Shown here: in pieces, positions 15,935-25,520 of the stretch | Layout of the letters: each line of letters starts with the position of its first letter | How positions within the stretch are numbered: the first letter of the stretch is position 1 | NCBI GenBank assembly: GCA_964512655.1 | Contig: CAZEJT010000004.1 | Coordinates: 62,001 to 126,000 of the forward strand | Direction of reading: 5' to 3' | From: VBOC01 sp964512655 | GTDB taxonomy: Bacteria > Bacteroidota > Ignavibacteria > UBA10030 > SZUA-254 | Length of the DNA: 64,000 nt | Position numbers and translations under genes: made by a program | Notes under the pieces: generated by a model | Database searches by the model: none | Told to the model about the DNA's origin: nothing | The model's input: only the letters and a program-made list of their open reading frames with translations

Positions 15935-17887
15935 TTATTTCAACAGCATCATCTTCTTGACGCTCGCGAAGCTCCCGCTTTCGATGCCGTCGTCGTTCAG
16001 CTTCTGGCCAATCAGCCGGTAGAAGTACACTCCGCTTGGCAGCCTCGAGGCGTCGAAATCTACCGACTGGCCGCCCGCGTCCATCGTCTCGTGGTCAAGC
16101 AATGTCGTCATCTCCTGGCCAAGGACATTATAGATCTTCATCGTCACGATCGCGTCCGTGGGAAGCGCGAACTCGATCGTCGTCGTCGGGTTGAACGGAT
16201 TCGGATAATTCTGCTGCAGTTTGAACGTCACCGGGACCGGGTCCGGATTGACAAACGGACGGATCAGCACGATGGGAGCAGCTTCCGGCTTGTGCAGATA
16301 CGCCACATCGGAGGCCGAACGCACTCCCGCCACGGCTGTCTTCGAGCCAAACGTCGTGGTGTCGAACGCTCCGCTGAACGCGCTGTCGATCGAGCGGATC
16401 ACGTTGTAGAGCTGAAGCAGGCTGTCCGGATCGCTTCCCACCGCCGAACTCTGCAGGCAGGAGAGCGCCGTATCGCAAATGTCGGAGATCCGCGACAGTG
16501 TCTTGCCGTTGTACCGTCCGCCCACGTAGGTGAACTGGCCCAGGCCCGCCGTCGTCTTCGCCAATAGGCTCGCCGCGATGTTCACCTTCAGAGCCAGCGC
16601 TTCCGCCAACAGCTTATTGTTGTGCTTGTCCGCCGGAAGGGCCTTCTGGACCTTCACGATGGCTTTCGAGTCGTCCGTCTGATTCAGGCACCGCGGCGCT
16701 CCCGTGTGGACGAAGCCGCCGAACTTCTTGCTGTAGAGCGTCTTCGTCGCGTCCTTCCACTTCGGGTGCGTCACTTCCTTCACCACTCCCGGTGATACCT
16801 CACCCGCAACTCCGAGCCTGATCCCGACAGGCTTTCCCTTCGCATCAAGTTCCGGGAACGCTCCCTGTGCATAGAGCTCTTCGCCCACGTTATTGATGTT
16901 CGGCATCTTCAACAGTAACTGTGCCGGACCATTCAACGTCGCCGGACCGAGCTTGCCGCCCACGATGTTGCTCGAGCCGTCCACCCACCAGTATTTCTTC
17001 GCAGCAGGCGTCTTCCCCTTGTTCCCGTACACGCAGATATTCACCGTCAATCCCACCGGACCCGACGGCGCGCTGAAATCCCACTTCTTCTGTTTTCCCG
17101 CCGCATCGCTGCTCGCGGCAACCGTGAACGGACCGTAGCTTACAGGCACCGCATTCCCGCCATCAGGCGGCGCAATCACTGCCTGGTCGAATTCCACATG
17201 CAGCCCCATCGCCGTATCAGGCGGCGTATTGGGGTTCGAGAACGAGAAGCAGCCGTAGCTTGCATACGCTTTGCGCTTCTCACTCTTTCCCGTCTTTCCC
17301 TTGCTGTCGAGCGCTAAGGCGATCTCCTCCTGCGTGAACGTCCGGTAGAGCGTCTTATCCGCCGTCCGGATGAAGACGTACTGGTCGTTCAGCGACTTCG
17401 CCGGATACGTGAACGAGGTCTGACTCGTCATGTCCACATCGGGGAAGAGGCTGCTTCCCGAGCCGTCCTGCAGGAGCCACTTTCCGCCTGCACTGTCGCC
17501 CAGATTTGCCGGCCAGGAGAGTGTCACCGAGTCGCCCATGGAGTCGCTCTTAAACGAGATCCTCCAGCGGTCGGACTGATTGATTGCAAATCCTTTGTGA
17601 AGGTTCTTGATCAGTCCCAAGAGGCAGGTGTCTTTTCCCGTGCCTGAGAGGATCGTGATGGAGCGTGCGTCGAATGATCCCCCCGGGGGCTCAACCGGCT
17701 GTTCCTCTTCTCCCAGGGCGGAGTCGATGTGATTGGTTGCCGCCGGGTCGAACCCGATGGTGATGTTGAGCGCATCGACGTTGTCGGTCACGTGGATCGG
17801 AATCCGCACCTTCTGTGCCGACGCGGTCTGAGCCATCAGGAGCAAGGCCAGACAGCACAGCACGATGATACTATAAGCTTTCTTCAT
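15935..17887 (-). CDS. T9SS cargo protein of unknown function
   Basis: A 650-residue secreted protein. The signal peptide ends ASAQ (about residue 25). The first ~190 residues resemble beta-sandwich surface modules (VTDNVDALNITIGFDP), the middle is a Lys/Gly-rich beta region, and residues ~430-520 look helical with several cysteines (ICDTALSCLQ). The C-terminus carries LQQNYPNPFNPTTTIEF, VLGQEM and LPSGVYFYRL, a type A sorting domain. No enzyme family is recognised. It shares an apparent transcript with the flanking genes (46-70 bp gaps). A role as a surface adhesin or scaffold is only a guess from architecture. Confidence 0.85.
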   Translation of the reverse strand: MKKAYSIIVLCCLALLLMAQTASAQKVRIPIHVTDNVDALNITIGFDPAATNHIDSALGEEEQPVEPPGGSFDARSITILSGTGKDTCLLGLIKNLHKGFAINQSDRWRISFKSDSMGDSVTLSWPANLGDSAGGKWLLQDGSGSSLFPDVDMTSQTSFTYPAKSLNDQYVFIRTADKTLYRTFTQEEIALALDSKGKTGKSEKRKAYASYGCFSFSNPNTPPDTAMGLHVEFDQAVIAPPDGGNAVPVSYGPFTVAASSDAAGKQKKWDFSAPSGPVGLTVNICVYGNKGKTPAAKKYWWVDGSSNIVGGKLGPATLNGPAQLLLKMPNINNVGEELYAQGAFPELDAKGKPVGIRLGVAGEVSPGVVKEVTHPKWKDATKTLYSKKFGGFVHTGAPRCLNQTDDSKAIVKVQKALPADKHNNKLLAEALALKVNIAASLLAKTTAGLGQFTYVGGRYNGKTLSRISDICDTALSCLQSSAVGSDPDSLLQLYNVIRSIDSAFSGAFDTTTFGSKTAVAGVRSASDVAYLHKPEAAPIVLIRPFVNPDPVPVTFKLQQNYPNPFNPTTTIEFALPTDAIVTMKIYNVLGQEMTTLLDHETMDAGGQSVDFDASRLPSGVYFYRLIGQKLNDDGIESGSFASVKKMMLLK

Positions 17888-17957
17888 AGAAGCCTCATAG
17901 GGTTATGTGGATGATAGGTGGTTATCCATTGAGATGGTGTTCGCATTGCCCCATTTC

Positions 17958-20594
17958 CTACTTCATGAGCTGGATCTTCTGCACGGACGAGAACGTGCCT
18001 GCAGTCATGCGAACCAGATACACGCCGGATGGGACGCTCATGCCATGGTAGTCCTTCGAATCCCATTCCACGACATGACGCCCGGCTTCCTGCTCGCCGC
18101 TGATCAGCGTGGCAATCGTACGGCCAAGGACGTCGTAGACGGCAACCTCCACGACAGAAGCTCTCGGGACGTCGACGTTGAGGTGCGTCGCGGGATTAAA
18201 CGGGTTCGGATAGGCTGCCGACAGCGCGAACTCCCTCGGGGTCGGGGTCCCTTCTGCCAGTCTGACAATGAGCCGGGTAACTCCCGCGTCTGAAACCGTC
18301 ATTTTTCCGCTGCCGTCGATGACTCCGAGGGTTTTGGATTCGCTCCCAATCGTCGTGACGGAAAGCAGCCTCGGGCTTCCAGCCGCCGCCTTCCATTGCA
18401 GGGTCAGAGGAAAGACCGCTCCCTGGATCGAAATGGGATACGCATATTCCTTCCCGGATTCGAAGAGACTCGGTACTACTTCCAGGCTCCTCTGCGAACC
18501 GAAGCGTACGTCAAATGCATCGGGGGGTGGAAGTGGAGGTAGTTCATATCGCCCGAATGAATTCCCCACTTCCCCCGCCGTCCCGATGCGAAGCGTTTGA
18601 GACCTGCCGCGGGTGTCTGAGACCGTGATTGAGGAAAACTTGTCCGACAACTGCTGGATCTCCTGAACGGGGAGATTTTGCGGCTTTGGCGTATTCCACC
18701 CGTCCAGATAGAGTTTCCCGGAATTCGACGACCGGACCCAATATGCCTTCCCCGGATCGATCGTGGTCGCTATGATGTACGATCCGTTGTACCCGTAGAA
18801 GGGCGAAGTGAGGTTCGCGCTCGTCGTGACGTTCCCCACGGGCACGGTGTCCGCGACGGATCCGACGATGTTCCATCCCTGATTGATGCTGATCGTATCG
18901 TAGTAATTCAGGCAGCCCACCACTTCCGGCGTCTGTGCGCCGCTGAACTTCATCCAGTAGCCCGGACCATGGCTGATCGAGGTGTTTGGCTGGTAGGTGC
19001 CGTTGTACGAGAAGGCCCTCGACACCGCCGTCGGGAAGAGAGCGCTGACGGCCGGATTGCTCACCTGGCTGAACTGGAGTGACATCATGTTCCAGCCGTC
19101 CGCCATATTGTATACGTTTGCGGAGACCGTGGCTTCCGGATCGTAATTCTGAGGATCGTAATTCGTCCACCCCCAATCCCACTGTTGATTCCGCGGGAGG
19201 TGCGGATCAAACGCACCCCGGTAGGACACCGAATCGAAGAACGGATCGCCGGCTGCAAACTGGAAATTTGTGCCGGCGGTGTCGATCTCCGAGCCCACTA
19301 TCGGAATCGGATTGTTCGACCAGTCGAGATTGAACACTTCGGGATGGAAACCCACCTCAACAGCCTGCCGCGCTGCGCGTCCGCCGTAGTTGTGCCAGTT
19401 CGTGTATCCGCTGTCGCCATTGAACCAGTTTACAACGTTGAATCCGGATATATTGCCTGTAGCAGGACTTGCATCCTCAAAAATCTGTTTTATCTTCGAC
19501 TGGATGCTCGTGTTGCGGATCTCCAGCGAATCTTCTGAGGCATACCGCTGGGTCGCGCTGTCCCTTACGTCGATGCCCTGAGGATACGCAACCATGACAT
19601 TGTTGTAGATTCCGATCCGGCAGGCGCGGCGGAGCCGGGCCAGGACGGTAAACTTTGCGTTCACCGACACGCCCGTATCAGATTGCGGTCCCACGATCGT
19701 GACGTTCGAAGCATGGTACTGAGTGTGAATCTGGTGGTTGAACGGGCCGCTCCCCGTCGTCGTAAACTGAGGCGACTCGCCGTCCGACTCATAACCTTCT
19801 GAGGAGCCGGGTGCAGACGCGTCGAAGATTGCGGGATCGCGCTTCTCATAAGCAAACTGTATCCTTCCGGAGTAGCCCTGGTCCGTGTCGATATCGTCGT
19901 CGAGCATCCTCCAGCCTACGTAGTACTTGAGATCGACTGTTCCTCCGAACATCTCCACGTCATCGTCGTTCGAAAAGCTGACCTGGATGTGATCGAGTTT
20001 GGTTCCCCGCCCCACACCACCGAGCGTAAGACCGTTGATCTCGTTGTCCTGTGCAAAAGCAATGCCCGCGAACTCAATCCGGACATACTCAAATTCCCCG
20101 CTGTTATCGTCGTAATTATTACCTCCGTACAGTGCATCGGTGTTTGGAAATGAACCAAAACCTCCTTCGATTTGGACGGTGGTTGCATTGCCGAAGTCAC
20201 ACGGAGCACTGCCAAGAATGATTGGTCCCCCCCAGTCACCCGGGGTGCGGGTTCCTGCGGGCTTGTTGCTTGTCATGACAATCGGGCATTCTTTCGTTCC
20301 GATTGCGTGAATCTGCGCACCGCGGGATATAATCAGAGATCCGCCCGAGGCGCTGTCGCCGCGAATGAGAGTTCCCGCGGGGATCATAATGCTGAACGTC
20401 GAATCGATGAAATACCAACCGGTGAGGATGTAGGTGGTATCGCGCGACAGAATTCTATTGGTTCTTTCGTGATACGGGACTCTGAAATTCGCGCCGCCCA
20501 TCCCGGGCCCAAGAATCGCCGTCGGACGAGAAGCGAACGCCGCCTGGCTCAGAAGTCCAAGAGCCAGTACCAGAACGATTGTTGCTTTTTTCAT
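17958..20594 (-). CDS. large T9SS cargo protein with beta-helix-like N-terminal region
   Basis: 878 residues from ATG 20594, chosen because GAAGGAA and a signal peptide (to AAFAS, about residue 22) begin there; a longer in-frame reading to 20843 lacks an SD. Residues ~30-470 show repeated strand-turn units (MIPAGTLIRGD, QIHAIGTKECPIVMTSN, GDWGGPIILGSAP, EFEYVRIEFAG) typical of right-handed beta-helix surface proteins. Residues ~530-680 contain two related repeats (GWNMMSLQF and GWNIVGSVA). The end has AAYPNPFNPATHLNVDV, VLGRTIATL and VPSGVYLVRM, a T9SS sorting domain. Polysaccharide binding or cleavage is possible, but no catalytic residues can be assigned. Confidence 0.87.
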   Translation of the reverse strand: MKKATIVLVLALGLLSQAAFASRPTAILGPGMGGANFRVPYHERTNRILSRDTTYILTGWYFIDSTFSIMIPAGTLIRGDSASGGSLIISRGAQIHAIGTKECPIVMTSNKPAGTRTPGDWGGPIILGSAPCDFGNATTVQIEGGFGSFPNTDALYGGNNYDDNSGEFEYVRIEFAGIAFAQDNEINGLTLGGVGRGTKLDHIQVSFSNDDDVEMFGGTVDLKYYVGWRMLDDDIDTDQGYSGRIQFAYEKRDPAIFDASAPGSSEGYESDGESPQFTTTGSGPFNHQIHTQYHASNVTIVGPQSDTGVSVNAKFTVLARLRRACRIGIYNNVMVAYPQGIDVRDSATQRYASEDSLEIRNTSIQSKIKQIFEDASPATGNISGFNVVNWFNGDSGYTNWHNYGGRAARQAVEVGFHPEVFNLDWSNNPIPIVGSEIDTAGTNFQFAAGDPFFDSVSYRGAFDPHLPRNQQWDWGWTNYDPQNYDPEATVSANVYNMADGWNMMSLQFSQVSNPAVSALFPTAVSRAFSYNGTYQPNTSISHGPGYWMKFSGAQTPEVVGCLNYYDTISINQGWNIVGSVADTVPVGNVTTSANLTSPFYGYNGSYIIATTIDPGKAYWVRSSNSGKLYLDGWNTPKPQNLPVQEIQQLSDKFSSITVSDTRGRSQTLRIGTAGEVGNSFGRYELPPLPPPDAFDVRFGSQRSLEVVPSLFESGKEYAYPISIQGAVFPLTLQWKAAAGSPRLLSVTTIGSESKTLGVIDGSGKMTVSDAGVTRLIVRLAEGTPTPREFALSAAYPNPFNPATHLNVDVPRASVVEVAVYDVLGRTIATLISGEQEAGRHVVEWDSKDYHGMSVPSGVYLVRMTAGTFSSVQKIQLMK

Positions 20595-20954
20595 GTGAGA
20601 TTCCTTCGTAGGTTGCGGTTGATGGGTGGTGGATAAAAAGGTTAAGCTGGTACCTAAGGCTCTATCGCGGTGTGCATCCTCCTTTCTGAGTTCAGACCGA
20701 CCGAGCTGTATAGGAATCGAAGCTTTGTTTTTCTTGGCCCGGTGTTGTATCTTCCAAATGCAAACGGCAATGCGGAAGATCCGGACAGGTGACTCTGATG
20801 TTGCATGTTTGCGCAGGTCGTGGCGGTGTTCGAGCACCGCCACGTTTGTTTCAATACCGCCGGAAGACCCCCTCGGCCGCGAGAACGTGACCCGCAGTCC
20901 CCTCCAAGTTACGAACCGTGTTTATCCAATCTATTAAGAATCTGTTATGTTATG
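20595..20954. other. intergenic region, 360 bp
   Basis: Holds the leader of the gene at 17958-20594 (SD GAAGGAA at its end) and the strong hairpin at 20819-20844. No convincing coding sequence was found. The minus-strand promoter for the downstream cargo genes must lie here, but I could not single it out. Confidence 0.5.
20819..20852 (+). terminator. terminator-like hairpin with no plus-strand gene
   Basis: CGTGGCGGTG-TTCGAG-CACCGCCACG forms a perfect 10-bp stem followed by TTTGTTTC on the plus strand. Both flanking genes are on the minus strand, where no U tract follows the stem, so its function is unclear. Confidence 0.55.
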
Positions 20955-23675
20955 TTAAAGCCCGGCGGAAAGCTGTATAGTGAAGGTCCTCCCGGTCGTG
21001 GCTTCTTCGTACGGAAAGCTGGCCCGCGTCAGGACCCTGTCTTTGTTTGCGAGGTTGGCGATGGTGAATTTTAGCTCGAAGAGCCCGTAGAGGGGTTGAG
21101 TGAGCGCAAGGTCGACCAGATCCCTCGGTTCCTCGTAGATGTCCGCTGCTTCCGCGCCCACTTCCTCGAGTCTCGACCCGAACTTATTATAGAGAAGGCT
21201 TACCGAGGTCCCGAGCGTGGGTTCCGTGAACAGGAGCGAAAGATTCATCACATACGGCGACTGGCCCTGCATCGGCCGGTTCCTGAGAAACTTTCCGGTG
21301 TAGGGATCGACGATTTCAACATTCGACTGCACCCGCGTATAGTTCCCCATAACCGAGAAGTTCGCCAGATACGACCCGAGGAAGCTGAGGGATTTTCTCA
21401 CCTCGATTTCCCACCCCCAGTCGGTGGCATTCGGAGAATTAATCCAGGTGTGCGAGAACCTCGAAGACGAGGGGAGCAGATACTCTTCGATCGGGTCGGA
21501 TATTACTTTGTAAAAGTAGCTCAGGGCCGCCAGCTCGCCGACGGCCGGGAAGATCTCCAGGCGCGCATCGTAGTTATGAATCAGTGATCGCCGGAGATTC
21601 GGATTCCCTTCAACGAGCTCGTACTTGATAAAGTCGAAGAACCCCGTCGTCGCCAACTCGCGGAAGTCGGGTCTGTTCACCGAGTGAGAATATGCCAGGC
21701 GGACGTTCGTGAGATCGTTCAGGAAATACGTGAGATTCAGGGAGGGGAGGAGATCGTTGTTCAGGTTCCTGGAGTGGAGGATCGTCCCGCCCTCATGCGG
21801 CACGTGGACATGCTGATCCAGATTCTCCAACCGGGCGCCGCCGACAAACCTAAACCTGTTCGAGAGCACCACAAACGGCACATCTGCCATCACGAACCCC
21901 GCGTAGAGCGATTGATTTCCCTGGTAAGTGTCCTCGGGACGCGTCGATTCCTTGAAGAGAAATTTCCCTACCCCGAAGTTCCCGGGCGAATAGATTGTCT
22001 CGAGCGGCAAATATGCGAGGCTATCTGGAATCGGGTGCGGGTATTGCGAGGGACTCACATTGAAATACCGGACCTCGTAATTGGCGTCGCCTGATTCCGC
22101 GAATCCGCCCACCTTCAGCTTTGCCGCCGACAGAGGGAGCGACAAGTCGATCCCCAGCGATCGCGACCGGTCATTCAGTTTCCCCCAATATCTCTTATTG
22201 ATCGCAGGGTAATATGGCTGGGACGGATCGGTTATGTCCCGATAGAAGAAAGCCTCCTTCCAATCGGGGTCTTCGCGGCGCGAGGACGATACTGCGCCCC
22301 GCCACTGGACCGTCAGTCCGCCGATAGATGGAACGTTATGCTCGCCCGTCAGTTGACCGGTGTAGGAAGAACGCTGTGTCCATCTGACTGTGGTATACCT
22401 GTCGTTCGAAGCATTGCTGTTGTCGTCGATGTTGGCGACTGTTACAACATCGCTCCCCGACTGATTGAACGAATTCTTAAAGCTGATCTTGTGCAGGCCG
22501 TCAAACTTCAAGCTCAGGTTTGCGATGGCCCCCCAGAGCACGTTGTACTCGTCCTCGACCGACTTGCTGAAACGATCCAGCACGTAGTCGTCGTTAGTTT
22601 TCTGCGTACGTCGGTACGCGTTCTTGTATGTCACATCTCCCACAAATCCCAGCTGCGTGAGCGATGGACCGTCCTGAGATAACTCAAGCCGGCGGCCGAG
22701 CGCCAGCAACAGGGACTTATTCGGCAAAGCGCTTTGAGTGTGGGGAGCCCAGGTGTTGGGCAGATTCTTCGCGATATCATTCTGGTCCTGTTGGTCGCCC
22801 GGATACCCCCTGACTCCGTTGTCAAAACCGATCCAATCCCTCGATCCCCCCTGGCTCCGGTAGAAATCGTTCCCCGTTGTAACGTTGTTGTAAGCCGATC
22901 CAAGGGAAACCCTCAGTGAGTTTTCGGTCGGAAAGTCCTGCGTGTGCAGCTGAACAAGCCCTCCCGAAAAATCCCCGGGGAGATCCGGCGTCGGTGTTTT
23001 GATGATCGAGGTGTTCTCGATGAGGTTTGCGGGGAGCAGATCGAACGAGTAGCCCTTCTTTCCGACTTCAGTGCTTGTAACCGGAGCGCCGTCAAGCGTC
23101 GTCTCGTTATAGCGGTCGGTGATCCCCCGGACGAACACGAACTTATTGTCGACAATCGAGATCCCCGTGACGCGCTTCAGAGCGTCGCCCGACGTCGCGT
23201 CAGGCGATCGCTTGATCTGCTCTGCTCCGACACCGTCGCTGATTGTTGCGGCCCGCTTCCGCTCTGCAAGAACTGCTGTCTCCGCCGATCGTACCTCTTC
23301 GGCCGTAACCACGACCTCCTGCATGTTTACTCCCTCCTCCGCCAGGCTGAGGTTCAGCGTGGTGGTCTTCCCGGCATTTATGACGATGCCGGTGACCGTC
23401 TTCGCCGCATACCCGATGGCGGAGGCCTTCAGAGTGGAGGTCCCGGCTGGTATGTTGTGGATGACATACTTTCCGTCGAGATCCGTGGATGCGCCGAGCT
23501 TCGTCCCCTCGACGGTGAGGTTGATGCCGACGAGGGCTTCACCGGATGCCTGGGAAGTAATGATGCCGGTGAGGTTGCCTGCCTCCTGCGCGAGCGTTTT
23601 TCCCCGGCCTGCGGCCAGGAGAACAATCAGGTGAAGCAACAGAATGGGTAATCGGCGGTTCAGTGAGGGGACCAT
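20955..23675 (-). CDS. TonB-dependent outer-membrane receptor
   Basis: 906 residues. After a signal peptide (to about residue 29, ending TLAQ) comes a carboxypeptidase-regulatory-like domain (NLTGIITSQASGEALVGINLTVEGTKLG, about 34-115). Next is the plug (VRSAETAVLAERKRAATISDGVGAEQIKRSPDATSGDALKRVTGISIV, VFVRGITDRYNETTLDGAPV), and then a ~650-residue beta-barrel rich in alternating strands, ending in an aromatic-poor TFTIQLSAGL. It should import a large or chelated ligand using TonB energy; the ligand is unknown. It lies upstream of three genes for exported proteins on the same strand, suggesting a shared surface uptake or attachment role. The SD before ATG 23675 is weak. Confidence 0.92.
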   Translation of the reverse strand: MVPSLNRRLPILLLHLIVLLAAGRGKTLAQEAGNLTGIITSQASGEALVGINLTVEGTKLGASTDLDGKYVIHNIPAGTSTLKASAIGYAAKTVTGIVINAGKTTTLNLSLAEEGVNMQEVVVTAEEVRSAETAVLAERKRAATISDGVGAEQIKRSPDATSGDALKRVTGISIVDNKFVFVRGITDRYNETTLDGAPVTSTEVGKKGYSFDLLPANLIENTSIIKTPTPDLPGDFSGGLVQLHTQDFPTENSLRVSLGSAYNNVTTGNDFYRSQGGSRDWIGFDNGVRGYPGDQQDQNDIAKNLPNTWAPHTQSALPNKSLLLALGRRLELSQDGPSLTQLGFVGDVTYKNAYRRTQKTNDDYVLDRFSKSVEDEYNVLWGAIANLSLKFDGLHKISFKNSFNQSGSDVVTVANIDDNSNASNDRYTTVRWTQRSSYTGQLTGEHNVPSIGGLTVQWRGAVSSSRREDPDWKEAFFYRDITDPSQPYYPAINKRYWGKLNDRSRSLGIDLSLPLSAAKLKVGGFAESGDANYEVRYFNVSPSQYPHPIPDSLAYLPLETIYSPGNFGVGKFLFKESTRPEDTYQGNQSLYAGFVMADVPFVVLSNRFRFVGGARLENLDQHVHVPHEGGTILHSRNLNNDLLPSLNLTYFLNDLTNVRLAYSHSVNRPDFRELATTGFFDFIKYELVEGNPNLRRSLIHNYDARLEIFPAVGELAALSYFYKVISDPIEEYLLPSSSRFSHTWINSPNATDWGWEIEVRKSLSFLGSYLANFSVMGNYTRVQSNVEIVDPYTGKFLRNRPMQGQSPYVMNLSLLFTEPTLGTSVSLLYNKFGSRLEEVGAEAADIYEEPRDLVDLALTQPLYGLFELKFTIANLANKDRVLTRASFPYEEATTGRTFTIQLSAGL

Positions 23676-24014
23676 AAGCGAATGCTTTCGAATGGGTGTG
23701 AGAAACGTCTTGGGCGAACTGCAGACATCCTCAATCCAAATGTTATCCTTCGTGAAGGCGAGACGGAAAGCAGAGTGAAGCGCGCGCCTCGCGCGCCCCG
23801 CAATATAGTCCGGGCGGATGACGGAATCATGCTGTTAGCGTTAAGAAATTGTTAAGGTTCCGCGAATGTCGTTGGAGCAGCCCGGCGCTAAAAGGCGAAC
23901 AATGTTTTGCCATAGTTTGTGGAAACACCTATATTCATCACTCCCGATACGGGGGCCCGGGGGCAGCCTGTAGCCTTTTTTGGGCATAATCTGAAGCATT
24001 CATAGTACCGGCAT
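23676..24014. other. divergent intergenic region, 339 bp
   Basis: Separates the TonB receptor (minus) from the NCS1 permease (plus). It contains a GCGCGC-CTC-GCGCGC inverted repeat near 23782, a minus-strand TATATT (23807-23802) that could be a -10 box for the receptor without a good -35, and the plus-strand promoter at 23907. No coding sequence was found. Confidence 0.5.
23907..23935 (+). promoter_or_regulatory. sigma-70-like promoter for the permease genes
   Basis: TTGCCA (23907-23912), a 17-bp spacer and TATATT (23930-23935), about 80 nt upstream of the ATG at 24015. Confidence 0.5.
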
Positions 24015-25520
24015 ATGAAACCACTCCCATCAGGAGAGCTCGTCGAGGTCGACGCATCTCAGTTGAGCCGGAGCCTCCTGATCAATCCGGACATTGCCCC
24101 AACGACCATCGCTCAGCGGAAATGGAGCGTGTACGATTTTGCCGCGCTGTGGATTTCCATGTCGGCATGCATTCCCACCTACATGCTCGCGTCGGCGCTC
24201 ATCTCGGAGGGAATGAACTGGTACCAAGCGGTTCTCACGATTTTCGTGGGGAACACCATTGTGCTCATCCCCATGATCCTCAACGCCCACGCCGGGACGC
24301 GATACGGCATCCCCTTCCCGGTCTATTGCCGCGCCTCATTTGGCGTAAAGGGCGCGAATATCCCCGCGCTCCTTCGGGCATTCGTCGCGTGCGGGTGGTT
24401 CGGCATCCAGACGTGGATCGGGGGATGGGCGATCTACAAGATCATCACGATCTACGTTCCTTCCTGGGACTCGCTCCCGACATTCCTATCCGGAATCAAC
24501 GTCGCCCAGCTTGCCTGCTTCCTCTTCTTCTGGGGGATCAACATGTATGTCATCTACAGGGGGATCGAGTCGATCCGCTTCCTTCTCGATATCAAAGCGC
24601 CCCTGCTGATTCTCCTGGGGCTGGCGTTGCTCGCCTGGGCATATCAGCGCGCAGGAGGTTTCGGCCCGATGCTCTCTCAGCCCTCTCAGTTTGTGCAGGG
24701 TGGGCCAAAGGAGGGTCAATTCTGGGCCGTGTTCATTCCCTCGCTGACGGGTATGATCGGTTTCTGGGCGACGTTGTCGCTCAATATTCCCGACTTCACG
24801 CGCTACTCGCGGAGCCAGCGCGACCAGGTGTATGGGCAGGCTATCGGACTGCCGACGACGATGGCTCTCTACTCCTTTATCGGTGTGGCGGTTACGTCCG
24901 CCACCATCGTGATCTACGGCGGCAGCCCGATATGGGACCCGGTCGTACTGATCACGAAGTTTTCCAACCCTCTCGTTCTCGCGATCTCACTCTTCGCGCT
25001 CTGCCTCGCAACGCTGGCCACCAACCTCGCGGCAAACGTGGTCAGTCCCGCAAACGATTTTTCAAACCTCTGGCCATCGAAGATCGGTTTCCGCACAGGC
25101 GGGCTTATCACCGGGGTCATCGGAATATTGATCCAGCCGTGGAAACTCGTCGCCGATCCGAGCGGGTATATATTTACGTGGCTCGTCGGTTATTCGGCAT
25201 TGCTGGGGCCCATCGGGGGAATACTTATTTGCGACTATTTCGTCATTCGGAGAATGCAGCTGAGGCCGGCCGACCTCTACCTCAATCCCGGGGCGTACAC
25301 GTACCGCAAGGGCTACAATCCGGCGGCGATTATCTCTCTCGTCCTGGGAGTGGCACCGACCGTGCCCGGCTTTCTCGGAACGATTGGAGTGGTTTCATCT
25401 TCGTCCGTCGGACCGCTCCTCATGCACATGTACAGCTATGCCTGGTTTGTGGGTTTTGGAATAGCGTTCGCCGCGTACTACGCATGTATGCGCAAGAGCC
25501 GCCGAGAGCTCGCGGCGTGA
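24015..25520 (+). CDS. NCS1-family nucleobase/hydantoin/allantoin permease
   Basis: A 501-residue integral membrane transporter with about 12 hydrophobic helices. NCS1 landmarks are N-terminal WSVYDFAALWISMSACIPTYMLAS, then ARASFGVKGA-type CRASFGVKGANIPAL, ACGWFGIQTWIGG, SLNIPDFTRYSRSQ and NVVSPANDFSNLWP. The family imports uracil, hydantoins, allantoin or purines by sodium or proton symport. With a full pyrimidine degradation set in the same window, uracil/thymine/dihydropyrimidine uptake is the best inference. The last codons overlap the GTG start of the CoA-transferase gene (GTGA), implying translational coupling. Confidence 0.92.
   Translation: MKPLPSGELVEVDASQLSRSLLINPDIAPTTIAQRKWSVYDFAALWISMSACIPTYMLASALISEGMNWYQAVLTIFVGNTIVLIPMILNAHAGTRYGIPFPVYCRASFGVKGANIPALLRAFVACGWFGIQTWIGGWAIYKIITIYVPSWDSLPTFLSGINVAQLACFLFFWGINMYVIYRGIESIRFLLDIKAPLLILLGLALLAWAYQRAGGFGPMLSQPSQFVQGGPKEGQFWAVFIPSLTGMIGFWATLSLNIPDFTRYSRSQRDQVYGQAIGLPTTMALYSFIGVAVTSATIVIYGGSPIWDPVVLITKFSNPLVLAISLFALCLATLATNLAANVVSPANDFSNLWPSKIGFRTGGLITGVIGILIQPWKLVADPSGYIFTWLVGYSALLGPIGGILICDYFVIRRMQLRPADLYLNPGAYTYRKGYNPAAIISLVLGVAPTVPGFLGTIGVVSSSSVGPLLMHMYSYAWFVGFGIAFAAYYACMRKSRRELAA

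Noticed and set aside
20595..20843. Extended start for the cargo protein at 17958
   Set aside because: The signal peptide and SD begin at 20594; the extra residues are charged and low in coding character.
24122..25516. N-terminal extension of the CoA-transferase frame across the permease gene
   Set aside because: The permease is a clear NCS1 protein in another frame; the extension is Arg/His-rich with no motif. The GTG at 25517 starts exactly at the conserved family N-terminus.
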